Shown here: positions 16,634-24,586 of the stretch, piece by piece
Layout of the letters: each line of letters starts with the position of its first letter
Numbering within the stretch: the stretch's first letter is position 1
DNA from: Olsenella urininfantis
GTDB lineage: Bacteria > Actinomycetota > Coriobacteriia > Coriobacteriales > Atopobiaceae
DNA: 64,000 nt
Direction of reading: 5' to 3'
NCBI RefSeq assembly: GCF_900155635.1
Contig: NZ_LT732540.1
Location: 311,929-375,928 of the forward strand
Notes under the pieces: generated by a model
Told to the model about the DNA's origin: nothing
Databases searched by the model: none
Seen by the model: the letters and a program-made list of their open reading frames with translations, nothing else
Made by a program: the position numbers and the translations under genes

Positions 16634-16692
16634 GAACTTGGCGGCACGATTCGACCGTGAGGCGAAGCACTGCGTTCTGATTGGAAAGGATG

Positions 16693-16917
16693 TTAAGCCT
16701 TGGGCTCTTCTTCGTCCTTGTCGAGGCTCTTCTTGATTCCCTCAACTGCGCCCTTGATGCCGTCTTCAACATCGGCGGCAACCTCCTTTACGGCGCCAGC
16801 AACCTTCTCGACAACGCCTTCGGCCTCAAGGTTTTTGTCTCCAACAACCTTACCAGCGGTCTCCTTGATCGACCCACTGACCTTTTCAACCGTTCCTTCA
16901 ATTTTCTCTTCGGACAT
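16693..16917 (-). CDS. CsbD-family stress protein
   Basis: A 74-residue, highly charged protein with the CsbD pattern: [20 protein letters not shown] and [20 protein letters not shown]. It has an acidic tail (KDEEEPKA). CsbD-like proteins accumulate in general stress in many bacteria; their molecular role is unknown. The ATG follows AGAGGGTG. It is divergent from the GlsB-like gene about 100 bp away, and both belong to stress-associated families, so the shared intergenic region may carry stress promoters. Confidence 0.9.
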   Translation of the reverse strand: MSEEKIEGTVEKVSGSIKETAGKVVGDKNLEAEGVVEKVAGAVKEVAADVEDGIKGAVEGIKKSLDKDEEEPKA

Positions 16918-17024
16918 ACAGCACCCTCTTTCTCGTCGGTTAAACCTGTAAACAGTATATCAGGAGTCAACGGGTTATTGTGTGTGACACCGATTTGTCG
17001 GTTGTAGCAAAGGAGATGGAAGTT

Positions 17025-17264
17025 ATGTTGTGGTCGCTTATCGTAGGTGCAATCATTGGTGTTATAGCCGGTGCCATTACAAGCAAAGGCAAGTCGATGG
17101 GCATTATCGCCGATATCATTGCCGGTCTTGTTGGTTCCGCGGTCGGTCAAGCTCTGTTTGGCACGTGGGGTCCGACCATGGCCGGTATGGCATTGATTCC
17201 GTCCATTCTCGGTGCGGTCATCGTGGTTGCCGTCGCTTCATTCTTTATAGCAAAATCAGCGTAG
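17025..17264 (+). CDS. GlsB/YeaQ/YmgE-family small membrane protein
   Basis: A 79-residue protein with three glycine-rich membrane segments (LWSLIVGAIIGVIAGAI; IIAGLVGSAVGQALFGTWGP; ILGAVIVVAVASFFIAK), typical of the transglycosylase-associated GlsB/YeaQ family of stress-induced membrane proteins. I chose the ATG at 17025, which has AAAGGAG nine bases before it. The in-frame ATG at 17016 directly abuts that site and is less likely. It is divergent from csbD. No enzymatic residues are known for the family despite its old name. Confidence 0.88.
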   Translation: MLWSLIVGAIIGVIAGAITSKGKSMGIIADIIAGLVGSAVGQALFGTWGPTMAGMALIPSILGAVIVVAVASFFIAKSA

Positions 17265-17323
17265 CCGCATTGGCCTGCGCAAGGTGAGCTGTTGAGTTCA
17301 GTGCGGGCTGCAAGCGCGTAATG

Positions 17324-18266
17324 TGGCCCGCTTAAGCTGGACACGGTTTTGACATTCGGGAGTGAACCCGCACAATGTGCCTGGTAGACCCGGGAAACGC
17401 TGAGGTCCCGGTCGCAAGGCAGTGCCAGCTGCTGGGGATCCCCAGGTCGAGCTACTGCTACAGGCCCAGGAGGCGCCGGTGCTCCCTGGAGGGAGACGAG
17501 CGCGAGCGCGCCATGCGCGTTATCGACGAGGTGCACCTCGAGATGCCCTATGCCGGCGCGCGCAAGACCCGCGTCAATCTCGCCGCCGCACGGGCGGCGA
17601 GATTGACGTGTCGCGCCGCTGCGCGGCGGGCCTGATGGAGGAGATGAACGTGCGGCCGGTGTACCCGAAGTCCAACCTGTCCAAGCCGGCCAAGAAGGCG
17701 CTCAAGCATCCCTATCTGCTGAAGAACAAGCCCATGCGCTTCCCCAACCAGGTGCGGAGCATAGACATCACCTACATCCCGACCGGGAGGGCGCATATGT
17801 ACCTGACCTGCGTGATCGACTGGTGCTCCCGCCTCGTCGTCGCCTGGCGGCTCGCTGACGACATGGGCGCCGCTGGCGTGTGCGCCTGCGTGGAGGCAGC
17901 TTTCGCGGAGCACGGGACGCCCTCCATCCTCAACTCCGCTGCCTACGAGGGGCTGCTTGCGTCCAACCACGTGCTCCAGGGCATGGACGGCAAGGCCCGC
18001 TGGGTCGACAACGTGATCGTGGAGAGGTGGTTCCGCAGCCTCAAGAGCGAGTGCGTGAGGGTCGGCGAGTACGAGACGCCGGCCGTGCTCCGCAGGCTCG
18101 TCGCGGGCTACGTCGAGCAGTACAACGGCGCCCGCCCGCACCAGTCGCTGGACTACGACACGCCGTCCGAGTGGTACTATGCGGGGCTGATGGCCGCCTA
18201 GACGGCCGCATTGTAGGACGCGAGCTCACTTTCGACCCAAGATTTCGTGTCCAAACAAGCGGGCCA
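17324..18266 (+). mobile_element. Deleted IS3-family insertion sequence with terminal inverted repeats
   Basis: The ends are imperfect inverted repeats: TGGCCCGCTTAAGCTGGACA on the left and, on the opposite strand at the right, TGGCCCGCTTGTTTGGACAC. Both begin TGG, and the element ends CCA. At 943 bp it is shorter than usual IS3 elements (1.2-1.5 kb). orfA is absent and orfB is damaged, so it cannot move by itself. Confidence 0.8.
17375..18201 (+). pseudogene. IS3-family transposase OrfB, frameshifted and internally deleted
   Basis: The N-terminal frame starts at 17375 (VDPGNAEVPVARQCQLLGIP, then EMPYAGARK). The frame shifts near 17572, in a GC-rich self-complementary stretch, and continues as LMEEMNVRPVYPKSNLSKPA through RSIDITYIP, VDNVIVERWFRSLKSE and PHQSLDYDTPSEWY. 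The DDE residues should be Asp in SIDITYIP, Asp in NSDQG and Glu in RSLKSE. Here the second region reads GTPSILNSAAYEGLL: the block holding the second Asp has been deleted in frame. Transposase activity is therefore lost for two independent reasons. Confidence 0.85.
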
Positions 18267-18373
18267 CTTTACTCGAAACAGATTACTGGGATTGCTCCGC
18301 GACTGTTCACCGTCTCCATCCAGACCTCGTCACCGAGCTCGATATCAGCCACGGGCACATCGACCGCGTCCAG

Positions 18374-18757
18374 TTACTCGCCGAGCTGCTCGTTCTCGGG
18401 CATCGCGTCGTCGAAAGCGCGGAGCATCTCGTCGAAGTCGTACTCGTCTTGCTCGGTGAAGCTGTCGTAGAGTCCTTCACGGCCGACGATCCCCCAGTCG
18501 TCGATGACATAAATGCCGTTGTCGCCTGGGTCGCTTAACCTCACGAACCGGTCGATGCCCAGAGACAGGCCGCCACCGAAGAAGTTGCCCATTACCTGAC
18601 AGATTCGCGCCCATCCGTAGCAGTCTGCGCTCGGTGGGCGGTAGCCTTGCAGTTCGCAGTACCTGAGCAGTGGCGCGACCGTGTCCCGGCCTCCGTTCCA
18701 GTGCAGGTAGACGCCGATTTCGTGCTCCTTCGTGGTTATGACTGCCCTGTTTCCCAT
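18374..18757 (-). CDS. Conserved mobile-element protein (MGNRAVITT family)
   Basis: A 127-residue acidic protein starting MGNRAVITTKEHEIGVYLHW and containing WNGGRDTVAPLLRYC, DCYGWARICQVMGNFFGGGL and IYVIDDWGIVGRE. I recognise this pattern from accessory regions of conjugative elements in gut Firmicutes and Actinobacteria; its function is unknown. The start codon has AAAGGT upstream. It follows a leader repeat (18836-18920) that also precedes the YraN-like gene, suggesting common regulation. The gene is full length as far as I can tell. Confidence 0.7.
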   Translation of the reverse strand: MGNRAVITTKEHEIGVYLHWNGGRDTVAPLLRYCELQGYRPPSADCYGWARICQVMGNFFGGGLSLGIDRFVRLSDPGDNGIYVIDDWGIVGREGLYDSFTEQDEYDFDEMLRAFDDAMPENEQLGE

Positions 18758-18835
18758 GATTGACCTTTTAAGCTCGTGGGACGCCCCTTTGGCGTTTCCC
18801 GTGGGCCGGGCTGTGCCGGTGGCCAGCGCGGCTGC

Positions 18836-18920
18836 AAGGGAGGAAGCAAAATCTGTAAGGGCATGAGTTTTCGCTTGTAGACGTGCTATGTGAAGCGAAA
18901 AGTTTTTGCGGCCCTTGTTG
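18836..18920 (-). repeat. Leader repeat, copy 1 (upstream of the MGNRAVITT gene)
   Basis: Shared with 20311-20390 at conserved spacing are the blocks GGAGGAAGCAAAA, then TGAGTTTTCG, then GCGAAAAGTTTTTGCGGCCC. Each copy lies upstream of a minus-strand mobile-element gene, here 79 bp from the start codon. It is probably a duplicated promoter or leader. Confidence 0.7.
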
Positions 18921-19430
18921 CCGTGCGGGCTTTCCGGCGATTCTGCCTAGGGTGAGGGGAGCGTCGTTGGGGCGTCTCGCGCGTGGAGGCCTGTTGGGAA
19001 CAGCTGCGTCGATAAGAGGGGTGTAGCCTATGCGTCGGCATTGCTGGTGTAGGCAATGGGCCAGTGACCTTCGTTTGCTCAGAGGCGTCGCACTTCAGGC
19101 GTCGTGACCGTGCTGAATGGGGCCAAAAGGCTCCTGGAATGCCTGTAATCCGTGAAAGTCGGCCTGTGTTCGGGTATTGAAGTCGAAACAATGTGAACAA
19201 GGGGGCTCATATGCAGCTCAGCGGTAGACCCTTCGGGCTGTAAATGGGACAGGCACCGCAGATATCCCTGAGAGTGATAACCGGAGCTCCGAAAATGGTC
19301 CTACCACGGATTGCGCGCTCGAAGGGTCGTTTTGGAGGCGGCTACCAGCCTAGGTGAGACCGCACGAGGGATGCCGGTATTCCGTCTACGAGGATTTCGT
19401 TCACGCGAGAACGGGCTTCTGTGACAGTGC
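18921..19430. other. Intergenic stretch, no gene supported
   Basis: No reading frame has homology or a convincing ribosome site. It lies between two mobile-element-type genes on the minus strand and is probably degraded island DNA. Confidence 0.5.
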
Positions 19431-19697
19431 TTAGCCCCATGCAATCATTCCGTGGTCGGAGAGTTCTCCATTCACAATCATGTCGGCGATCTTCCCAACC
19501 ATATGGCCGAGATAAACCCCATGACGATCATTCGGCGCGAGCGTTCTGGATATCAAGTCCCCCGTAGCTGCATCAGAGACAACTGTCCCGAAATAAGGCC
19601 CGTCCTCTGGGTAGTAGCCATAAGAGGTCGAACCGCTATCATGACCTCTTAGCTTGTATGTCAGCATGGAATCAGCTCTCTCCGTCGAGCCACTCAT
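19431..19697 (-). CDS. Small uncharacterised protein
   Basis: An 88-residue soluble protein (MLTYKLRGHDSGSTSYGYYP; GPYFGTVVSDAATGDLISRT; VGKIADMIVNGELSDHGMIA). The ATG at 19695-19697 follows AAGGAG at ideal distance. I do not recognise the family. Its location among mobile-element accessory genes suggests the same origin. A later in-frame ATG ten codons in is the alternative start. Confidence 0.55.
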   Translation of the reverse strand: MSGSTERADSMLTYKLRGHDSGSTSYGYYPEDGPYFGTVVSDAATGDLISRTLAPNDRHGVYLGHMVGKIADMIVNGELSDHGMIAWG

Positions 19698-19878
19698 CTA
19701 ACTCCTTGGGGTAATTGTATCCCCAGGAGTTACAAAATCTCGCTCAATCATGCATGAGCCTATGCGGCTTTGTCGAGCATGGTTGAGCTAATAGCGTCAC
19801 CGTCACGATGTGCCGATGCGAACAAAAACAAATCCCGAGTCCTTGCGGGCCCGGGGTCGCGTAAGCGTCGTGGGGAGG

Positions 19879-20232
19879 TCACTCCACGGCGCAGAGCGCG
19901 TTACGGTGATGGCGGAGGGACGCCCGGGTTTCGCCGGTCACAATCAGGCTCACGACGTCGAACCGGATCGTGCATTCGCCGCTCTCGGGATGGTCGGTCA
20001 GGTAGGCTATCGCCAGCCGCTCGTTCGCCTTGCGGTCGACGGCCTCGTCGGGAAATCCCTCGCCGTCGTTCATGCGGGCCAGGCAGGTGACGAAGACAAG
20101 GTTGTCGTCGTTTCTAGCGACGAAGTCGACGCTCTCATCGCCGTAGGTCCAGTTCTTTTCGAGGATCTCGAACCCCCTTCGCGTCAAGAACGCGCCTGTT
20201 GCCCTCATTGCCTTGTCCCTGAGTGCTTCCAT
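19879..20232 (-). CDS. YraN (UPF0102)-like nuclease-fold protein with altered active site
   Basis: A 117-residue protein with the YraN layout: TGAFLTRRGFEILEKNWTYG, then ESVDFVARNDDNLVFV, and IRFDVVSLIV near the end. In YraN proteins the second block reads GEIDLIA and is followed by FVEVK, forming the nuclease core. Here the EVK is replaced by TCL, so the catalytic Glu and Lys appear lost, while the first Glu and Asp remain. It may have become a binding protein. The start at 20230-20232 has a GGAGG site; the longer frame upstream lies in the leader repeat. YraN-like genes of this kind are common on conjugative elements. Confidence 0.72.
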   Translation of the reverse strand: MEALRDKAMRATGAFLTRRGFEILEKNWTYGDESVDFVARNDDNLVFVTCLARMNDGEGFPDEAVDRKANERLAIAYLTDHPESGECTIRFDVVSLIVTGETRASLRHHRNALCAVE

Positions 20233-20310
20233 GATTGGCCTCCTTTGGTTTCGGTCCGCCCCCGTGGCGAACCTTGTGGCTCGCAAGCCGCCGCGGTTTA
20301 CGGAGGGCGC

Positions 20311-20390
20311 AGGGGAGGAAGCAAAAGCCGGAGGGCTTGAGTTTTCGGTCATAGAGTTGGAACGGCCAGCGAAAAGTTTTTGCGGCCCTT
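20311..20390 (-). repeat. Leader repeat, copy 2 (upstream of the YraN-like gene)
   Basis: Second copy of the module described at 18836-18920, with the same three blocks and spacing conserved within one base. It ends 79 bp before the YraN-like start codon, the same distance as copy 1. Confidence 0.7.
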
Positions 20391-20751
20391 GCGCCCGTAG
20401 GGGTTCGCGGCGAGTCTGCGAAAGTCCAAGGAAAGCCCTGGGTGGGACGTGGCAGGGAGGCCATTTGGATGCAGGGCATGGCGAACGAGAGCAGTCCCAA
20501 TGTTCTTGCTGCGTAGGAGGTCCATGCGATTAGACACTGGAGCCTTGTCATCGCGAGCGATATCGTCCGGGGAGGTGACGCTCACCACCCTTGCCCACCG
20601 CGCCGGACGGCTACGGGCTATGTAGGGGCCCTCCGCCGTCCGTCGCGGTGGAAAGCGTGGAGAGCGCGTTTCCCACTACCGGCCAGACCAGATTGGCTAC
20701 ATGAACTTGAAGGCGGCCTTCGCCACGAGCCTGGTTGCCTTGAAAATCGCC
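20391..20751. other. Intergenic stretch, no gene seen
   Basis: It lies between the leader repeat and the integrase remnant's stop codon. No frame has recognisable homology. If the integrase was once next to its attachment site, that site would be expected here, but I see no tRNA-like or direct repeat. Confidence 0.5.
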
Positions 20752-21288
20752 CTAAGCACGCGCATGATCCGCCTCCCTCTTCTCGGCTTCCGCGAGCATG
20801 GCCCGCAGCTGCTCCACGGTGAAGGTGAGCCCGCTTGCATTGGCCGCGACAGGCGTCTCAGGCTCGTTAAAGCCCATGGCGCTCATGTCTATGTCGAAGC
20901 TCTCGTCAACCTTGCCGACGGCGGCTCGCTTGGCCTCAGGGTCAACGTCGGCGTAGATGTCGAGTGTCATCGACACGCTGGCGTGCCCCAGATAGCTCGC
21001 CACTGTGCGCACGTCGCAGCCGTTGCCGATCATCATGGTCGCGAATGTGTGGCGAAGGTCGTGGAAGGTGCAGTCGAAGCCGTTCATCTTGCAGAAGGCG
21101 GAGAAGTCCTTGCCGAGTTGCGTGGGGTTGTATGGGCGGCTCTTCTCCTCCTGCGTGCCCAGTATGTAGGGGTTGCTGAAGGGAAGCGCGAACTCGTTGG
21201 TGACGCGCACGGCGTCTGCCCGCACCAGGCGCAGCATGTCGAAGGTGCGCCGGGTGAGGGGAATCGTCCTCAGCGAGCTTGAGGTCTT
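20752..21288 (-). pseudogene. Tyrosine recombinase (phage-type integrase), C-terminal remnant
   Basis: The frame carries the C-terminal half of a tyrosine integrase. It begins SSSLRTIPLTRRTFDMLRLV, then HDLRHTFATMMIGNG (the HxxR box) and LGHASVSMTLDIYADV, with the conserved His and the nucleophile Tyr. A stop codon at 21289-21291 cuts it off upstream, and the DNA-binding domains plus the first catalytic Arg are missing. It therefore cannot act alone. About 50 extra residues follow the catalytic Tyr. It marks an old integration event and may once have served the neighbouring cargo genes. Confidence 0.88.
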
Positions 21289-21327
21289 CTACTCCTTCAC
21301 GTAAAAGCCTCCGTGACCATGACGGTG

Positions 21328-21354
21328 AAAGCCTCCTTCGGGAGGCTTTTTCTT
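21328..21354 (+). terminator. Orphan rho-independent terminator
   Basis: AAAGCCTCC and GGAGGCTTT form a 9-bp stem closed by a stable TTCG tetraloop and followed by TTTTTCTT. No plus-strand gene remains upstream, so it probably outlived a deleted gene. Confidence 0.8.
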
Positions 21355-21433
21355 ACCCTTCGCGGATGCCGCTCCCGTAATACCGTCAGCCAGCGACGGC
21401 GCTACGGCCCAAAAAGCCCGATTCTGGAGAAAA

Positions 21434-21474
21434 GGCCCCGTAAGCCCGTCAGTTGGTGGCGGTATTACGGGGCC
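21434..21474. repeat. REP-like palindrome left of the AIM24 gene
   Basis: GGCCCCGTAA and TTACGGGGCC form a perfect 10-bp stem around an inner CCGTCAGTTGGTGGCGG. The element recurs in inverted orientation at 22479. On the minus strand its stem is followed by TTTTCT, so it could also terminate transcription. Confidence 0.7.
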
Positions 21475-21565
21475 CATTCCAGGCCGTCAGCCAGAGCGAA
21501 GACCCTACAGTAAAATGGTGCTGTCACTAGGCATGTTTGCCACGCCGGCAGAAAGGGAAGCTCCC

Positions 21566-22411
21566 ATGGCACTGTTCGACATGACCTCATCGCACCCCAC
21601 CACCTCGGGCGGCTCTTCCTTCGAGGTCAGGGGCCTCGAGACGGATGACCGGCCCGTCATCCAGCGTCTCGGCCGCTTCAGCGTCATCGAATACAGGCGC
21701 GACCTCTCGGTTGCGCCCGACAACGTCGTCCCCGAGTACTTCATGTCAAAGATGGGCGTCCGCCGGCGCCAGACGGTCATCGACCTCGACCAAAGCGCTC
21801 CCGTCGTCCTTCAGGCCGGCGCCATGCAGTGGATGGTTGGCCCCATCGAGGCGACCACGGGCATCAAGGGCGTGGGAGACTTCCTCGGCAAGACGCTCCG
21901 CGGGGCCGTGACCAGCGAATCTGCCGTGAAGCCCGAGTACGTCGGCCAGGGGACCATTGTTCTCGAGCCCACCTACAAGCACGTCATCCTCGTTGACGTC
22001 GCCGACTGGGGCCCCGAGGGCGTTGCGCTGGAGGACGGCATGTTCCTCGCGTGCGACGGGTCGGTCGAGCAGCGCCTCGTCTCTCGCTCTACGGTCTCCT
22101 CGGCCCTCGGCGGGGGAGAGGGCCTCTTCAACCTTGCCCTGCGTGGAACCGGCGTTGCCGCCCTGGAGAGCAACGTGCCTCTCGGCGAGCTGGTCGAGGT
22201 CAATCTGGTCGATGACACCCTCAAGGTGGACGGCCCCCTGGCGGTCATGTGGTCGGCGGGCCTGAAGTTCACCGTCGAGCGCTCAAGCAAGTCGCTCATG
22301 GGCTCCGCCGTCACGGGAGAGGGCCTGGTCAACGTCTTCAGGGGTACGGGCAGGGTGCTGATGAGCCCTGTGGCGCCCACCTGGTCGCTGGCCGCGGCGA
22401 CCCACTCCTGA
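21566..22411 (+). CDS. AIM24-family protein
   Basis: A 281-residue protein of the AIM24 family, a beta-helical fold of unknown biochemical role that is widespread in bacteria and also mitochondrial. Typical parts are VLQAGAMQWMVGPIEATTGI, GQGTIVLEPTYKHVILVDVA, the cysteine-containing GMFLACDGSVEQRL, and GTGRVLMSPVAPTW near the end. I chose the ATG at 21566 because AGGGAAG precedes it; in-frame starts upstream lack sites. It stands alone between two related palindromic repeats. Confidence 0.85.
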   Translation: MALFDMTSSHPTTSGGSSFEVRGLETDDRPVIQRLGRFSVIEYRRDLSVAPDNVVPEYFMSKMGVRRRQTVIDLDQSAPVVLQAGAMQWMVGPIEATTGIKGVGDFLGKTLRGAVTSESAVKPEYVGQGTIVLEPTYKHVILVDVADWGPEGVALEDGMFLACDGSVEQRLVSRSTVSSALGGGEGLFNLALRGTGVAALESNVPLGELVEVNLVDDTLKVDGPLAVMWSAGLKFTVERSSKSLMGSAVTGEGLVNVFRGTGRVLMSPVAPTWSLAAATHS

Positions 22412-22418
22412 TTCTTCT

Positions 22419-22453
22419 GCCGTTAGGCCGTCACCAGCAGACGGCCTAACGGC
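22419..22453. repeat. Perfect 14-bp hairpin after the AIM24 gene
   Basis: GCCGTTAGGCCGTC pairs perfectly with GACGGCCTAACGGC over a 7-base loop. It lies 7 bp after the AIM24 stop codon and shares the CCGTC core with the flanking REP-like elements. No T-run follows. Confidence 0.75.
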
Positions 22454-22478
22454 ACGAATCATCCCAAGTCACAAAAAA

Positions 22479-22520
22479 GGCCCCGCAACGCCGCCACCAA
22501 TTGACGGTATCGCGGGGGCT
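22479..22520 (-). terminator. REP-like terminator of the LPQTG surface protein gene
   Basis: Read on the minus strand, AGCCCCCGC pairs with GCGGGGCC around ATACCGTCAATTGGTGGCGG and is followed by TTTTTT. The inner sequence matches the element at 21434 in inverted orientation. It lies 38 bp after the stop codon of the surface protein gene. Confidence 0.75.
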
Positions 22521-22557
22521 CATAAGTCAAGAGCTTGTGGTGGAATCCCTCAGGAGG

Positions 22558-24306
22558 CTAGTCCCTGCGGATCCTCCGGGAGACGAGACCTCCTCCCAAC
22601 CCAAAGAGGCCGAGAGCCGCAGATGCCGCCATGGGCAGGGCCTCCTCGCCCGTCTGGGGCAGGGCCTGCCGTCGCACCTTGGTCTCGGTCGACGTCACGG
22701 TCTGCTTGGGTGCCTCGCCGCCCGCGGGCGCGTAGGCCTCGCGCGTGTCGGTGCCCCTCTCGTACTTGATGTCAAGGTCGCCGTTCCTCTCGGCGGTGAA
22801 GAGGATGAACGTCCTGCCGTCGGATCCGGTGAACGCGCGCACCTTGCCAAGCGTCCCGTCGTCCGAGGCATAGAAGAAGGTGGTGGGGACATAGCCATCG
22901 AACTTCTTGATGGTCTCGAGGTCATCGAGGTAGATCCTCTGCTCAGATCCTGGGAGCACCCCCTCGATCACCTTCTTTACCTGGTCGCCGTCCTTCGTGA
23001 AGTAGCTGTCTATCAGCTCGGAGGGGACGTTGTCCGCATGGTGCCGGTACCTGATGGTCATGGTGTAGGCGCTGGCGGGGTCAAGGTCGCGCTGCACGAG
23101 GCCCTGCCGCGCCGTACGCAAAGCCTCCTGCGCCCTCGCTACGTCCTGCTCGCTGGGATATGCGCTGTTCAGAATGTCCTGGACCTGGGAAAGCGCGTCG
23201 TAGAAGGCCTTGCCGCTGTTGGGTTCCCAGCCCCTGCCCGCATCGGGAGACAGGCTGAGCGCCTCGTCGAATGCCTTGCGCAGGGTGCTGGTGTCTGTGG
23301 GCTTCCTGTCAACGATGGAGAGGGCGTCGGTCAGCTCGCCGAGCCTCTTGGCGCTGGTGTCGAAGTCTCGCTGGGTGTGCAGGCCGCCGCCATGCCTGGG
23401 CCCCACGATGAACGTGAGGTCGGGGGTGTCCACCAGCTTCTTTGCCCTCAGGTACTCGCTGTAGAAGCGGTTGTAGCCCTCAAGCTCCCAGCCCTTGCCC
23501 TGGGCCGCGAGCTCCGGGATGCGTCCGATGGCCTCGTCTGCCCGGGCGATGGCCGCCTGCAGGGGCCCTCGGTCGAAGGGCAGGGGGACAAGCTTGGCGA
23601 AGGCCTGGTTGAGGCTCTCGCGCTTGTCCGAGAGCTGCTGCTGGGTGACGTCCGTGTCCGGCTTGGCTGCCCTGGCGAGAAGGTCTTCGGCCTCCCTCAT
23701 CTGCAGCTCGAACTCCGCCGAGCTCTCAGGGGTGATGAGCATCCCGGCGTTTTTGGCAGCCTCGTATTCCGCGCGGTGCTCGGCGAGGGCTCCGGCAAGT
23801 GGTGCCACATCAAGCTTCGACAGGCTGCTGGGAACTGCGAGGTCAAACTCCTCGCCCTGGAAGCTCAACTTGATCGTCTTTGCGTTCTTGTCCACGTAGA
23901 CCGGCATGGATGACTTGAAGAGCGTCTTGTCGTAGGCCCCCACCCCGGGCTCTCCCGCCCACTCGAAGGCGGTCTTCATGTACTGGTTGGGTCTCATGAA
24001 GGTCGAGTCGGTATCGGTGACGTCCACATCCTGGCTGGTGTAGGGCATCTTGAGCTTGCCCCACACTTGGAGCTCAAGCTTGCCCGTGTGATCGGTTTCG
24101 CTGCTGGCGAAGACGTAGAGGTCGGCCTTGTCAGAGATCGTGGTGTGGGCGCCCTTCTCGCGGGCCTCGTCGAAGCTCACCTCGGATTCCGCCGCGTGGG
24201 CCAGCTGAATGCCGGGCGTCGCCTGCGGTAGGATTCCGGGGAGGAGGCCAAGGGTGAGTCCAGCCGCGAGAGAGCCAGCCGCAATCATTCCAACGGTACG
24301 TTTCAT
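22558..24306 (-). CDS. Sortase-anchored surface protein with LPQTG motif
   Basis: A 582-residue cell-wall protein. It has a signal peptide (MKRTVGMIAAGSLAAGLTLG, cleavage likely after AHA near 38), an N-terminal beta-rich region (to 160), a central helical region with FIVAR-like spacers (LAEHRAEYEAAKNAG; QQLSDKRESLNQAF), and a C-terminal beta-rich region. It ends with LPQTGEE, a hydrophobic segment and the charged tail RRIRRD, the complete sortase sorting signal. Ligand unknown; adhesion or nutrient binding are options. The divergent neighbour is also a surface protein, sharing an AT-rich promoter region. A weak DtxR/IdeR-like match lies before the start. Confidence 0.85.
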   Translation of the reverse strand: MKRTVGMIAAGSLAAGLTLGLLPGILPQATPGIQLAHAAESEVSFDEAREKGAHTTISDKADLYVFASSETDHTGKLELQVWGKLKMPYTSQDVDVTDTDSTFMRPNQYMKTAFEWAGEPGVGAYDKTLFKSSMPVYVDKNAKTIKLSFQGEEFDLAVPSSLSKLDVAPLAGALAEHRAEYEAAKNAGMLITPESSAEFELQMREAEDLLARAAKPDTDVTQQQLSDKRESLNQAFAKLVPLPFDRGPLQAAIARADEAIGRIPELAAQGKGWELEGYNRFYSEYLRAKKLVDTPDLTFIVGPRHGGGLHTQRDFDTSAKRLGELTDALSIVDRKPTDTSTLRKAFDEALSLSPDAGRGWEPNSGKAFYDALSQVQDILNSAYPSEQDVARAQEALRTARQGLVQRDLDPASAYTMTIRYRHHADNVPSELIDSYFTKDGDQVKKVIEGVLPGSEQRIYLDDLETIKKFDGYVPTTFFYASDDGTLGKVRAFTGSDGRTFILFTAERNGDLDIKYERGTDTREAYAPAGGEAPKQTVTSTETKVRRQALPQTGEEALPMAASAALGLFGLGGGLVSRRIRRD

Positions 24307-24586
24307 GCACGGGCACCTTTCAATAGTAAGCCTAAGTTAACTTGATGCACTCTAGCATAGAACTGGCGGGGAGGGGCGGAGGGCTTTGCCCGCCCACCCG
24401 GCCGACGGTCAGGAGGTCCTGAGGCATTGGATGATGCTATAGGTTATTCATAATACATAGTTTGTATTTTATAATGTATTACTATTAAAATGCTCGTTTA
24501 GTGCGGTCTCGTAGCATGCTATATAATCAAATTCGTATTATGCTGTCTATTATGTATAAATCGTATTGAAGGGAGACAACAAGCTC
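24307..24586. promoter_or_regulatory. AT-rich divergent promoter region of two surface protein genes
   Basis: The 24430-24570 part is strikingly AT-rich against a GC-rich background, with several TATAAT-like elements (for example TATAAT at 24521 and TATAAA near 24555). On the minus strand, close to the LPQTG gene, TTAACTTAGGCTTACTATT resembles one arm of a DtxR/IdeR iron box (left half 7 of 9, right half weak). I treat iron control as a guess. Confidence 0.4.

Noticed and set aside
18886..19200. Minus-strand frame with ARTATRAAKTFRF near its end
   Set aside because: It lies in the duplicated leader module; the matching residues come from the repeated DNA (also in a frame near 20400), not from a protein family.
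24325..24345. DtxR/IdeR iron box before the LPQTG surface gene
   Set aside because: Only the left arm matches well (7 of 9); the right arm matches poorly, so iron control is mentioned but not called.
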